This document shows, in pieces, positions 8,382-17,666 of a DNA stretch of 64,000 nucleotides. Below the pieces are notes generated by a model. The model ran no database searches. It was given only the letters and a program-made list of their open reading frames with translations, and had not been told where the DNA came from. Source of the DNA: DATGPD01 sp031423015 (GTDB taxonomy: Bacteria; Planctomycetota; UBA1135; UBA2386); the NCBI GenBank assembly GCA_031423015.1, contig JANPER010000134.1, forward strand, positions 4,740 to 68,739, in the 5' to 3' direction. Each line of letters starts with the position of its first letter. Within the stretch, counting starts at the first letter, position 1. A program made the translations under genes and the position numbers.

Positions 8382-10265
8382 TCACCAAGGGATCAAGACG
8401 CGACCGTTGGTCAGGTACAAGCGACCCGGCAGCGTGAGCACGACATCCTGCACGACGATCGTGCTGCCGATCGTGCCGACGCTTGGCAGTGGCAGGGCGA
8501 AGCGGAGCGCGCCGGCGGCGGGGACCACGCCGACCGGCAGCGTGGCCATTGCGGATGGATCGACGCGCAGCGTGCCGAAAGGCGCCACCGGCAGCTCGGT
8601 CTGGCCGACGCCGAGCAGCATGACGACCGCGGCGCCGGGCGGCGCGGTCTGTACGAAGTTCAGCGGCATGCCGAGCACCGCGACGCGCGACAGTTCCGGG
8701 TGGCGCGACGTGTCGCTCATCGAACCGTGCGCAGTGAACACGTAGAGGTGGGTCGCGGTGCTCACGTAGCCCGCCTCGCGGCCGGTGCCCTGCGCCACCG
8801 CCGCACCCTGCAACGCGATGCTGTCCCAAGTGTTGGTAAACAAGCTGTAGCCGTGCGCGCGCGCGGCGTCGGTGGCGAGCGCGGTGACTCCGACCACCGC
8901 CAGGGTCGACGCGGTCACGCTGCCGGTCGTGGCGATCTGCTTCCAGCGACCGAGGACCGGATCGAACACGGCGACCCTGCCCGCATCGGCCACCGCGACG
9001 ATGCTGTTCTCGGGCCGCGTCGCGATCGCCGTCGGCGTCAACGCCAGCTGCGCGAACGTGCCAGTGCGCGCCGAGAAGCCAACCAGGCCGGTCGGGGTCT
9101 CCAGCACGATGCTCTCCGGCGTGGGGTGGGCGCGGGTGACGGTCACCGCCGGCAGCGTGGACCAGGTGCCGAGCACGCTGCTGTAGGCGACGTGCGCTGG
9201 CGTGGCCGACAGCGTGTCGTTGCCGAACGCGACGTGATCGCCGACCGTCCAGCCGTACGCGCCCGCAGCCGGGCTGCTGAAGGTGCCCCGCACCGCCGAG
9301 AACGCGACCGTCGTCGGGTCGACGTGCGACACGAAGCTCGACGTCGCCTCGCCGCGCCACAAGTGGAACGCGGACGGTGTGTGCGCGGTGATCCAGCCGC
9401 TCACGAACTGATTGTGGCCGGGGTCGTAGGCGAAGTCGCCCGACGCGTGCTCGAGCACGGCGACGTTCGCTGCCATGACCTGCACGCGGATCGGCTGGCC
9501 GCCGCCGGCAAAGCTGGTGAACGCGCCGCGCAGCGCGCTGAACGCGAGCAAGCTTGGCCCGCCGACGACGAACGCGTAGCCGTCGGCGACGCTCGCGGTC
9601 ACGTTCGTGGTCGGCACAGTTTGCGTCGACCAGCGGTCGCGGTACGCCGAGAACGCCTTCACTTCGTCGGGCAGCGTCAGCACGGCGACGGCGCAGTTCT
9701 TGCCCGCTGTGTAGCGCGCGTTGGCGCGCGACGGCGTCGAACGCCAGACGTTGAACAACCCGCTGAACGCGTGCGCGGCGGTGTCGTCGGCGGTGAACGC
9801 GACGTTGCCGTCGACGCGGGTGAAGCGCGGGGTTCCGCTCAGCGTCAGCGCGACCCACTGGCCGAAGAACCCCGAGCACGCGTGCACGGTGCTGCCGTCA
9901 CGCACCAGGCACACCGTCCCGTCGACGGCCAGCGACAGCACGTGGCCCCCGGCTGGCTGCAACGTCGCGTAGCCGCTCGCGTGGGCCGCGCAGGCGTGCA
10001 GTGCCCCGCTGTCTTCGACGACGCACAGGTTGTTGCCAGAGTGCACGACCGCCGCGCCGCCCACCGGGATGCTGGTCCAGGTGCGCAGGACCGCGGAGAA
10101 CACTTCCACCGCGGTCGGCGTCTGCACGACGACGAGGCTGCCGACGGCGACGATGCTGCTCACATTGGCGGGCAGCGGCCGCTCGCTCCAGTACGGACCG
10201 TCGGCGGACTGGGCGAGACCATGGCCACAGAGGGCGAGCGCGGCGAGGGCGAGGCGAGCGTGCAC
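8382..10265 (-). CDS. Secreted repeat protein with AFSA-G-W repeats and LPLP-type C-terminal domain
   Basis: This 627-residue protein starts at GTG 10265 with a signal peptide (ALAALALCGHGLAQ). The body (about 30-500) is built of 40-50 residue units ending in patterns such as AFSAVRGTFSS, VFSAVLRTWTS, AYSSVLGTWST and GFSARTGTFAQ. These are probably beta-propeller blades, but no named propeller family was recognised. The last 100 residues contain RFALPLPSVGTIGSTIVVQD and end in LTNGRVLIPW, the LPLP-type domain shared with several other secreted proteins here. No catalytic motif is visible. It is probably a surface or extracellular structural protein. Function is unknown. Confidence 0.8.
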   Translation of the reverse strand: MHARLALAALALCGHGLAQSADGPYWSERPLPANVSSIVAVGSLVVVQTPTAVEVFSAVLRTWTSIPVGGAAVVHSGNNLCVVEDSGALHACAAHASGYATLQPAGGHVLSLAVDGTVCLVRDGSTVHACSGFFGQWVALTLSGTPRFTRVDGNVAFTADDTAAHAFSGLFNVWRSTPSRANARYTAGKNCAVAVLTLPDEVKAFSAYRDRWSTQTVPTTNVTASVADGYAFVVGGPSLLAFSALRGAFTSFAGGGQPIRVQVMAANVAVLEHASGDFAYDPGHNQFVSGWITAHTPSAFHLWRGEATSSFVSHVDPTTVAFSAVRGTFSSPAAGAYGWTVGDHVAFGNDTLSATPAHVAYSSVLGTWSTLPAVTVTRAHPTPESIVLETPTGLVGFSARTGTFAQLALTPTAIATRPENSIVAVADAGRVAVFDPVLGRWKQIATTGSVTASTLAVVGVTALATDAARAHGYSLFTNTWDSIALQGAAVAQGTGREAGYVSTATHLYVFTAHGSMSDTSRHPELSRVAVLGMPLNFVQTAPPGAAVVMLLGVGQTELPVAPFGTLRVDPSAMATLPVGVVPAAGALRFALPLPSVGTIGSTIVVQDVVLTLPGRLYLTNGRVLIPW

Positions 10266-10459
10266 GAGGATCTCCGAGTGAAGGGCACCGCACAGTCGTG
10301 CCGCAATTCGGGACGGTCAAGGGGTGGCGGCGCGCGCCACGGCCGCGAGCGGGCAGCGGTTGCGCGATGGCGTCCATCGCATCGGCGCGTGACGCGAACC
10401 TTCTCAGGCATGGCGCATCGCCAAACTTCGATCGGCACTCTGTCGTGCAGCGGTGTCCG

Positions 10460-11473
10460 TCAGGTCAGCGCGCCGACGCGCCGCGCAAAGCGCGCGACAC
10501 AGTGCGCCCCGATCGTGTCGATGATGCGCTGCCACTGTTTGGCCGGCGTGTAGTCGGTGGTGGCGCGGCGGAAGCCGGCCGCGGCGATCTCGCGCCGTTG
10601 CTGCTCGTGCGCCAAGTAGTAGCGCGTCTTGTCGATGCACTCGTCGATCGTGTCGAACCCGATCACTTCGCGGTCCAGCTCGAACAGTTCGCGCAGCCAA
10701 CGCGGGTTGTCGCAGACTTGCAGCACACCCATGGCCGGCAACTGCACCACGCGCGTGTTGCACGGCCCGACCGAGTGATGCAGGTTGAAGCCGCATCGCA
10801 GCCGTCGATACGCGGCGCGCACTTCGCTGTCGCTGGCGGCGCCGAGCGGCCAACCCGGGCCGCGCACCAGCGTGCTCGGCAGCGCGGCGACCAAACGTTC
10901 GATGCGCTGCGGCCGATCCGACAGGCCATACACTCGCTCGCAGAAGATCGCGGCGTCGAGGTCGCGGTGGCCTTCCAGGATGTCCAGCTCGGTCAGCGCT
11001 GGCGTCAGCCATTCCTGCCGCACGGCGTGGAACAGCCACGTCACCTGTTGGCAACCCCAGCGGCGATAGTCGTCGACCACCGCGATGTTGAACGGGAAGC
11101 AGAAGTCGAAGTGGGGTGCCACCGGCTGCGACAGGATCGCCGAGCTTTCGGGATCGTCGGCACACAGGAACACCTTGCACACGTCCGACGTGGCGAGGAA
11201 CTCGGGGTGCAGCATCGCGCCGCCGGCGGCGATCAGCACGTGGCTGTCGCGCAGAACGTCGGCCAGCTGCGCGTAGGCAGTCAACAACCCAGCGTCGCCT
11301 TGTCGCCACGCGGCGTCGAGCCGGTCGAACGACCACCAACCGCCGGCGCAGGGCATGCCGAACGCATGCACCTCGTAGCCAAGGGCGCGCAGCCGCGCGC
11401 AGTTGGCGTCTTCGACCGCGCTCCGGCGTTCGTCGTGCGCCGGATAGACCCACGCGTAGCGCAGCGCGCGCAT
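10460..11473 (-). CDS. CgeB-like glycosyltransferase
   Basis: This is a 337-residue protein from ATG 11473 (MRALRYAWVYPAH). An upstream ATG at 11518 would add a Pro-rich 15-residue leader. It resembles the CgeB/Glyco_trans_1_2 group of GT-B glycosyltransferases. There is an N-terminal half with a long alpha/beta segment (GYEVHAFGMP, VLIAAGG, VFLCADDPE). The C-terminal nucleotide-sugar side reads LHHSVGPCNTRVVQLPAMGVLQVCD, then RWLRELFELDREVIGF and the terminal helices typical of DUF3880/CgeB proteins. It probably transfers a sugar onto a cell-surface polymer. It is divergent from the methyltransferase at 11616, which may act on the same product. Substrate is unknown. Confidence 0.72.
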   Translation of the reverse strand: MRALRYAWVYPAHDERRSAVEDANCARLRALGYEVHAFGMPCAGGWWSFDRLDAAWRQGDAGLLTAYAQLADVLRDSHVLIAAGGAMLHPEFLATSDVCKVFLCADDPESSAILSQPVAPHFDFCFPFNIAVVDDYRRWGCQQVTWLFHAVRQEWLTPALTELDILEGHRDLDAAIFCERVYGLSDRPQRIERLVAALPSTLVRGPGWPLGAASDSEVRAAYRRLRCGFNLHHSVGPCNTRVVQLPAMGVLQVCDNPRWLRELFELDREVIGFDTIDECIDKTRYYLAHEQQRREIAAAGFRRATTDYTPAKQWQRIIDTIGAHCVARFARRVGALT

Positions 11474-11615
11474 CGTGCGGGCGCTGCCGGTCGGTGGGGG
11501 TGCGGGGTGGGGACCCATGGTTCAACCCTCAGATCGACCCGCGCACGCGGTGAGCTGAACGACAGCCGCGGTCCATGCTCCGCATGACGACTCAAGTTGG
11601 AGTCGGGCGCGCCCG

Positions 11616-12398
11616 ATGCTGACGGGGGAGATGTCAGTCACGACGCGGACGCCGATCGAAGCTCGCAGGCATCAGCCCGGCGGCCTGCGCATCAAGGACA
11701 CGAGTCAAGCGCCCAACCAGAGCCCGGCGCCCACCTGTCTGACGGTCGCCACGATCGATGACCTGCGGGCGACGCTCGGGCTGGCCCGCGTCGGGTTGAT
11801 CCTGGAGACCGATCTCGACGTCATCGAGACCGAGTGCGACCTGCACCAACGCCGGCGGCGCGACGCCGAGGTGCTGACGACGCTCGCGGCCAACTGCGTC
11901 GGTGATGCGCTCGAGCTTGGCACCTCGCACGGACGCGGAACCTTCAAACTCGCCACCAATCTGCCGCACGGCATCGTGCACACCGTGAACGTGTTGCCCG
12001 AGCAGGCGGCGGGCGCCGGAACCCTGGTGACGCACCTGCTGGAGCGCGACGCGATCGGCGCGTTCTATCGTGCTCGCGGCATCACCAACGTGCGCCAGAT
12101 CTACGCCAACCTGCACACGTGGCAGCCGCCCGCAGCGTTGTGCGACCTCGGGATGGCGTTCGTCGATGCTTGCCACGATGAGGCAGCGGTGTGGCAAGAC
12201 AGCCATCTCGCCTGGCATCGGCTGGCGCCCGGTGGTTTCCTCGCGTGGCACGATTGGTCGCCGAGCGCCCGGACGCGCTTTGACTGGATCGATGCAGTGA
12301 TGCGTGGCGCGTCGCGCTTCCTCGCCGACGTCGGTGTGACTGGCAAGGTCGTGCACTTGCGCGACTCCTGGATTGGCGTGCTCCGCAAGCCGACTTAG
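11616..12398 (+). CDS. Class I SAM-dependent methyltransferase (Methyltransf_24-like)
   Basis: This 260-residue protein has a Rossmann-type methyltransferase core. GDALELGTSHGRGTFKLA (about 94-111) is motif I. FVDACHDEAAV (about 181-191) and APGGFLAWHDWSP (about 205-217) match the later motifs of the Methyltransf_24 class, which is often linked to sugar or polysaccharide methylation. The first 45 residues look disordered, so a later start (ATG 11631) is equally possible. It is divergent from the CgeB-like glycosyltransferase and may modify the glycan that enzyme makes, but this is only a neighbourhood argument. Confidence 0.8.
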   Translation: MLTGEMSVTTRTPIEARRHQPGGLRIKDTSQAPNQSPAPTCLTVATIDDLRATLGLARVGLILETDLDVIETECDLHQRRRRDAEVLTTLAANCVGDALELGTSHGRGTFKLATNLPHGIVHTVNVLPEQAAGAGTLVTHLLERDAIGAFYRARGITNVRQIYANLHTWQPPAALCDLGMAFVDACHDEAAVWQDSHLAWHRLAPGGFLAWHDWSPSARTRFDWIDAVMRGASRFLADVGVTGKVVHLRDSWIGVLRKPT

Positions 12399-12740
12399 GG
12401 CCCAACGTGGCGGTCGGTTGGCTGAGCGCGGACACGCGCCACGCCCGGTCGAACGATCAGCCAGAAACTCGGTGCATCCGCGCGGCTAGTGGTCTTGGAC
12501 CAACACCCCTTTGGTCCCCGGTGTGGACGCTCGTCCGGACCCGGTTTATTCATGAGCCGCTTCCTACCCTTGCGGGACCCTGGTGCGTACCGGCTACGCG
12601 GGATCGTGGTTGCTGCCCGGCGCATCGCTGGCGCAACCCGCACCCAGCCGAGCACGTTCCTGTTCTCGCGCGGTTTGGGCAACGGCCACGAGGCAACTCT
12701 CTTCGCTGGCGTTCCGATAGTCTCGCGACCGCGCCCGGTC
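12399..12740. other. Intergenic region before the kinase gene
   Basis: The kinase frame is open upstream to 12489, but that part encodes an Arg/Pro-rich stretch without family resemblance. The region is therefore treated as leader or promoter sequence. No clear promoter hexamers were identified. Confidence 0.4.
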
Positions 12741-15617
12741 ATGACCACCAACTACTCGCCACACGACCTGCCGGTGTCGAAGATCCCCGACTTCATCGAA
12801 GAGCGGGTGATCGAGATTCTCGGTCAAGCCGAGGGCGAGCGGACGAACGCGCTGCGCGAACTCCTGGAGTCGGTGCCGGAGCATGCCACGGCGATCCGCG
12901 ATTGGCTGGAGGCCGCGCTCGATACCACGCGCGAGCCCGACCGCGAACTGGCGGAGACGCTGGGCCTGTTCGAGGCGCGCGAAGTCGAGCCGGTGCGGAT
13001 CGGTCCGTATCGCATCCTGGAACCGATCGGCCACGGCGGCATGGGGTCGGTGTACCTCGCCGAGCAGATGGAGATGCTGCGGCGTCGCGTCGCGCTCAAG
13101 CTGATCAAGCTCGGCATGGACACGCGCGAAGTGATCGCGCGCTTCGAGGCCGAGCGGCAGGTGTTGGCGATGATGAACCATCCCAACATCGCCCGCGTGT
13201 ACGACGCCGGCGTGACCGATCAGGGGCGGCCGTACTTCGTGATGGAGTACGTGCCAGGGGTGCCGATCACGCAGTACTGCGATACCCACCGCCTGCGTCT
13301 CGAGGAGCGCCTCGAACTCTTCATGCAGGTGTGCGACGCGGTGAAGCATGCGCACAGCCGCGGGGTGCTGCACCGCGACCTCAAGCCGTCGAACGTGTTG
13401 GTGATGCGTCTCGACGGCAAGCCGGTGCCCAAGATCATCGACTTCGGCGTCGCCAAGGCGATCAACCAGCGACTCACCGAGAAGACGATCTTCACCCAAC
13501 AGGGACGCATCATCGGCACGCCGGAATACATGAGCCCTGAGCAAGCGGAGACTTCGGGGCTCGAAGTCGACGCGCGCAGCGACGTGTATTCCTTGGGCGT
13601 GGTGCTCTACGAGCTGCTGTGTGGCTCGCTGCCGTTCGATCGCGACAAGCTGCGCAAGGCCGGGCTTGCCGAGATTCACCGCATCATCCGCGAGGTCGAG
13701 CCGCCGCGGCCGAGTCAGCGCGTGGCGTCGCTCACGACGTCGGCCGAAGGCGCGGCGTATCATCGACGCTTGAGCGTGAAGGCGCTGCAGAAAGAGCTGC
13801 GCGGCGCGCTCGAGTGGATCACGATGACGGCGATGGAGAAGGATCCGGCGCGCCGCTATCCCGAGGCGGACGCGTTGGCGGCCGACTGCGCGCGCTACCT
13901 GCGGCACGAGGACGTCAAGGCCGGGCCGCCGAGTTCGGTGTATCGCTTGCGCACGCTGGCGCGTCGCCACCGCGGGGCGTTGCGCTTCGTGGTCGCGGCG
14001 TTGGCCATCGCCGGCGTGGCCGGGTGGCTGTTGACTCGCAAGGAAGGCCACCTGCAGCTGGCCAATCTCAGCGTCGAGTCGGCGCGCGAGGTCATCGCCG
14101 ACCGCGACAAGACCATCGATCAGTTGCAGGCGCAGCTTACGCGCGCGCAGGTCGAGTTGGCTTCTGCCAAGCGTGAGCTTGGCACGACGCCGGCGCCTGG
14201 GCCTGGTGCCGGCGAAATGCGCGCTCTGACGCAGGATCTGGAGCAGGAGAAGCAACGCACTCTGGCGCTGCAAGCCGACGTTGCCGAACGGCAGCGCCTT
14301 CTTGCAGCGGCAGCCGGCAAGCTGGATGCAGCGCGCGCGGTCGACGAAGCGCGGGTACAGGTCGAGCAACTGCTGGCCGAGTTCGATCGCCTGGGCTTTC
14401 TGGTGCCGTCCGCGGTCGAAGCGATGCAAGGCTGGCTCACCCGCGCCGAAGCGGCGGCCACGCGGGGCGCTGAGGCGTGCGCCAAGCTGGAAGCGCTCGG
14501 CGTGGATCTGACTGTCGCCGGCAACCTGTCGGTTCTGCTGGAGACCCTCGGCAGCGGCGCGGGCAATGGTGAGCGCGGGCGCATCGCGGTGATCAAAGAC
14601 CGGCTGGAGTCGGCGCGGCGCTTCACCGGCCGCTCGATGGACGACGTCGCACCCTTGTGGGTGGCGGCGCAAGCGCGCGTTGACGAACTGAAGGACCTCT
14701 ACCGTTTCGCCAAGGTGCAGCCACGCGCGGGCCTGCTGCCGCTGGGCCCAGACCCAGCGAGCAAGCTCGAGGAGTTCGCTTTCTTGCCCAGCGGCACCGT
14801 GCCCAAGCGCGACGCGCAGGGGCGCCTGCAACTCGACAACGACACGGCGATCGTCTTGGTGTTGTTGCCGACCGGCGAAGTCGACTTCGGTGGCAAGCGT
14901 GTGCCCCCCTGGCTGACCGAGGCGACGCCGCTCGCCGGCTCGCTGACGCACGACATGCGCACGGTGCTGCTGTCGCCGTTCTTCATCGGCAAGTACGAGC
15001 TGACCCAGGGCCAGTGGGTGCGTCTGTCCCAGTCGAAGGCCAACCCGAGCATCTTCGCCGCCGGCCAGACCATCGATGGCGGCCGCAAAGTGTCGCTGTG
15101 GCACCCTGTGGAGGGTGTGAGCCACGACCAAGCAACGGCGCTGCTCACCGCTTGGGGTCTGGCGCTACCCACTGAGGTGCAATGGGAGTACGGCACGCGC
15201 GGCGGCGTCGTGGATACGTGGTCGACTGGTCGCGAGCCGCAAACGCTCAAGGGGTACGCCAACGTGCTCGATCGTGCCGCCGTCGAATTCGGGCTCGATC
15301 CTGGTGGCCCGCGCCTGACCGAGAGCGACGGCCACGCGGTGCATGCGCCGGTGGGCAGTCTGCTGCCCAATGGGTTCGGCCTGCACGACGTGCACGGCAA
15401 CGTGAGCGAGTGGTGCCAAGACTGGCTCGCGAGTCTCGACGTCGAATGCGAGCCAGGCACCGGCTTGGCGCGTGTCCAGAATGGCGTGCTGCGGGTGCAT
15501 CGCGGCGGCAGCTATGCCGATCGCGCGAGCGTGGCGCGCACCCGCTACCGCAACGGTGACTTGCCGGGCAATCGGCGAGCCTTTGTTGGCGTGCGGGTGG
15601 CGATCAACGTCGAGTGA
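12741..15617 (+). CDS. Membrane Ser/Thr protein kinase fused to a SUMF1/FGE domain
   Basis: This 958-residue protein is read from ATG 12741. The kinase domain (about 90-400) is intact: glycine loop IGHGGMGSVYLAE (96-108), K120 in VALK, catalytic HRDLKPSN (211-218), DFG (234-236) and the APE-region GTPEYMSPEQ (259-268). A transmembrane helix lies near 416-435 (VVAALAIAGVAGW), then a long heptad-like coiled coil (about 440-560). The C-terminus (about 730-958) is a formylglycine-generating-enzyme-like domain: YELTQGQW, GLALPTEVQWEYGTRGG, NGFGLHDVHGNVSEW and HRGGSYADR. The topology suggests a cytoplasmic kinase and an outside SUMF1 sensor or binding domain. This architecture is recurrent in planctomycetes. 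The catalytic cysteines of true FGE are not evident, so SUMF1 is probably not an FGE enzyme here. Confidence 0.93.
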   Translation: MTTNYSPHDLPVSKIPDFIEERVIEILGQAEGERTNALRELLESVPEHATAIRDWLEAALDTTREPDRELAETLGLFEAREVEPVRIGPYRILEPIGHGGMGSVYLAEQMEMLRRRVALKLIKLGMDTREVIARFEAERQVLAMMNHPNIARVYDAGVTDQGRPYFVMEYVPGVPITQYCDTHRLRLEERLELFMQVCDAVKHAHSRGVLHRDLKPSNVLVMRLDGKPVPKIIDFGVAKAINQRLTEKTIFTQQGRIIGTPEYMSPEQAETSGLEVDARSDVYSLGVVLYELLCGSLPFDRDKLRKAGLAEIHRIIREVEPPRPSQRVASLTTSAEGAAYHRRLSVKALQKELRGALEWITMTAMEKDPARRYPEADALAADCARYLRHEDVKAGPPSSVYRLRTLARRHRGALRFVVAALAIAGVAGWLLTRKEGHLQLANLSVESAREVIADRDKTIDQLQAQLTRAQVELASAKRELGTTPAPGPGAGEMRALTQDLEQEKQRTLALQADVAERQRLLAAAAGKLDAARAVDEARVQVEQLLAEFDRLGFLVPSAVEAMQGWLTRAEAAATRGAEACAKLEALGVDLTVAGNLSVLLETLGSGAGNGERGRIAVIKDRLESARRFTGRSMDDVAPLWVAAQARVDELKDLYRFAKVQPRAGLLPLGPDPASKLEEFAFLPSGTVPKRDAQGRLQLDNDTAIVLVLLPTGEVDFGGKRVPPWLTEATPLAGSLTHDMRTVLLSPFFIGKYELTQGQWVRLSQSKANPSIFAAGQTIDGGRKVSLWHPVEGVSHDQATALLTAWGLALPTEVQWEYGTRGGVVDTWSTGREPQTLKGYANVLDRAAVEFGLDPGGPRLTESDGHAVHAPVGSLLPNGFGLHDVHGNVSEWCQDWLASLDVECEPGTGLARVQNGVLRVHRGGSYADRASVARTRYRNGDLPGNRRAFVGVRVAINVE

Positions 15618-15621
15618 ACGC

Positions 15622-16998
15622 TCATGATCGCGTAGCGGGCAGCACCGCCGGGTCGGCGAGCAACAGCGCGTACACCGCAACTGCCGCCGCCCCCAGTGCC
15701 AACTCGCGCTCGTTCACCGCATCGAGCGTGTCGCGCGCGCTGTGGTGATAGTCGAAGTAGCGGTGGTCACTGACCACGAGAGCAAACAGGGGCACGCCGT
15801 GCGGGCGCAGCACGCCGATGTCGGGGCCGCCGCCGCCCTCGATCAAGGCGCCCATGCCGAACTCGCGGAGCGGCAGCATGTGGCTTGCGAGTCCAGCTCG
15901 TTGCGTCGCATCGAGCGTGGTGCTGAGCCCCTTGGGCTCGAAGCCGCCGCTGTCGGTCTCGAAGGCGGCGACGTGGCGGGCGAGTTCGTCTTGGTGCGCG
16001 TCGGCATAGCCTTGTGCCCCACGCAGACCGAACTCTTCGTTGGCGTAGAGCACGAAGCGCAGCGTGCGCTTGGGTTGCAGCTTGCTCGCGATCAGCAGAC
16101 GCGCGGCTTCGAGGCACTGCGCGCAGCCAGCGCCGTCGTCGTGTGCCCCTTCGCCGGTGTCCCAGGCGTCGAGGTGGGCACCAAGGAGCACGATCTCCTG
16201 GGGCTTGTCGCTACCGACGATTTCGCCCACGACATTGCCGCACGGCACGTCGGCTTCGGTCGTGCAGTCGAGGCGCAGCGTGAGCGTCACCCGTTCGCCG
16301 CCCGCGAGGCGTGCGGCGAGCGCTTGCGCGCCGTTGGTGCTGATCGCCGCCGCCGGCACTTGCGGCACGCCTGCCTCGTAGTGCATGCCGCCGGTGTGTG
16401 GGAAGTCGTCGTGCGCCGTGGTCATCGAACGCACGATGGCCGCCACGCCGCCTACCTTGCCGGCCTCCACCGCGCCGAGTCCGCGTTGCGGCACCGCGTC
16501 GCGGTAGGCGCCGAACGTGTTGCGCAGCGCGCGCGGCATCGGTCGGTTGAAGAACACGAGCTTGCCCTTGGCCTCGTTGGCGCGCGCGCGCAGTTCCTCG
16601 AAGCTGCGCACCATGATGACCTCGGCGGTCACGCCGTCCTTCGGCGTGGCGATGCTGCCCCCGAGCGCGACGACGTCGTAGCGCGCATCAGCGTCGCGGA
16701 GGTCGGCGACCCTGCCTCGCACCCAGCGTGGCACCATCACCTTCTCGACGCGCACGTTGGCGAGCCCGAGGCGCACCATCGTGGTCTCGGCCCAATGCCG
16801 CGCCCGGTCCATGCCCGGCGATCCCGCTAGCCGCTTCGGCGCTGTGGCCAGCAGCTCAGCGAGCAGCGGGTGCGCGCGGTTGTCGGTGAGCGCGCGCTCG
16901 ATGAGCTGAGCCGCGGTGGAAGCTGGGGCGGTGACGACGTTGTCCTGCGCCGAGCACAGGATCGCCAGACCAAGGACCGAAGTGCAGGTGTGACGCAT
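15622..16998 (-). CDS. Secreted M28-family zinc metallopeptidase
   Basis: This 458-residue protein has a short signal peptide (LGLAILCSAQD). The two-zinc M28 site is recognisable: His275 in GAHLDAWD, the bridging Asp287/288 in HDDGAG, catalytic/ligand Glu321-Glu322 in NEEFG, Asp349 in ETDSGG and His418/419 in DYHHSARD. The PA-like insertion (about 100-250) before the catalytic part resembles plasma glutamate carboxypeptidase-type aminopeptidases. It probably removes N-terminal residues from peptides in the periplasm or outside the cell. Its stop is 4 bases from the convergent kinase stop. Confidence 0.92.
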   Translation of the reverse strand: MRHTCTSVLGLAILCSAQDNVVTAPASTAAQLIERALTDNRAHPLLAELLATAPKRLAGSPGMDRARHWAETTMVRLGLANVRVEKVMVPRWVRGRVADLRDADARYDVVALGGSIATPKDGVTAEVIMVRSFEELRARANEAKGKLVFFNRPMPRALRNTFGAYRDAVPQRGLGAVEAGKVGGVAAIVRSMTTAHDDFPHTGGMHYEAGVPQVPAAAISTNGAQALAARLAGGERVTLTLRLDCTTEADVPCGNVVGEIVGSDKPQEIVLLGAHLDAWDTGEGAHDDGAGCAQCLEAARLLIASKLQPKRTLRFVLYANEEFGLRGAQGYADAHQDELARHVAAFETDSGGFEPKGLSTTLDATQRAGLASHMLPLREFGMGALIEGGGGPDIGVLRPHGVPLFALVVSDHRYFDYHHSARDTLDAVNERELALGAAAVAVYALLLADPAVLPATRS

Positions 16999-17090
16999 GA
17001 AGGTGCGGCATCCTACGTTCGCGGCGCGCAGGCAAGCGCGGGTGATCGTTCCTGGTTCGGCCCCGGCTCCACGAATCCTCCGAGCGGGCC

Positions 17091-17666
17091 CTACGAGAGC
17101 GTCACGCGGTCGACGTCCCGCACCAGCTTGTCGAAGCTCCTGGACCGTCCGCGCAGTCTGTGAATGTCGACGCGACGCGCGAGTTCCAGTTGGTGCGTCG
17201 TGGGTGCATAGCGAGGAACGAGCTTGGCCAGCTGGCCTTTGGCGTCTCGCTTGCTCCCGGCATCGCGAATCCGCGCACGTTTCAGATCAGCGTCGGAAAA
17301 CGAGAGGAGGAGCCAAGTCTCGAACTCACGGACGGCCATGACAGCCGCCCCGGGGATCCTCCCTGCAAACTGAGTTACCGCGGCCGGTCCAAAGACTCGT
17401 GGGCAATCGTCGTCTGAGTCAACCACGATCACCAAGGCTGACGCTTTCGCAGCCAACGCCAGGCCGACTGCCTTCTCCACGCCATCGCGACGTGGTGGCC
17501 GGTTCGGGCTGGGCAGCGACTCATCCACAATATGCGTCCTTGGAAGCCTGCTCGCATACCTACTGACCGACCAAGCGCGTCCCAGGTGGCCAAGAATGCG
17601 ACCGATGAGGCACGGGAGGGCTTCGACATCGCCATGCCCTTCGACGACCGCATGTAGCCTTCTCAT
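17091..17666 (-). CDS. DUF4276-family TOPRIM-like protein, partner of the AAA ATPase
   Basis: This 191-residue protein is read from ATG 17666, whose ATGA overlaps the ATPase stop, so the two are translationally coupled. It shows TOPRIM-type acidic signatures: VVEGHGDVEALP (7-18, Glu9 and Glu15), then VIVVDSDDDCP (79-89, Asp83/85/87), followed by AVREFETWLL (111-120), a DUF4276 landmark. TOPRIM folds in OLD-like proteins cut or nick nucleic acid with two metals. Paired with a RecF/SMC-like ATPase this looks like a split OLD-type nuclease. A role in phage or plasmid defence is plausible but unproven here. Confidence 0.8.
   Translation of the reverse strand: MRRLHAVVEGHGDVEALPCLIGRILGHLGRAWSVSRYASRLPRTHIVDESLPSPNRPPRRDGVEKAVGLALAAKASALVIVVDSDDDCPRVFGPAAVTQFAGRIPGAAVMAVREFETWLLLSFSDADLKRARIRDAGSKRDAKGQLAKLVPRYAPTTHQLELARRVDIHRLRGRSRSFDKLVRDVDRVTLS

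Noticed and set aside
10266..10340. A TTGACC and GACTGT pair as promoter of the AFSA-repeat gene (minus strand)
   Set aside because: Spacing is 17 but the -10 matches poorly, so it was not listed as a feature.
8325..10553. 742-codon plus-strand frame opposite the AFSA-repeat gene
   Set aside because: Low-complexity Arg/Ala/His-rich product; the minus strand has a signal peptide, repeats and a known C-terminal domain.
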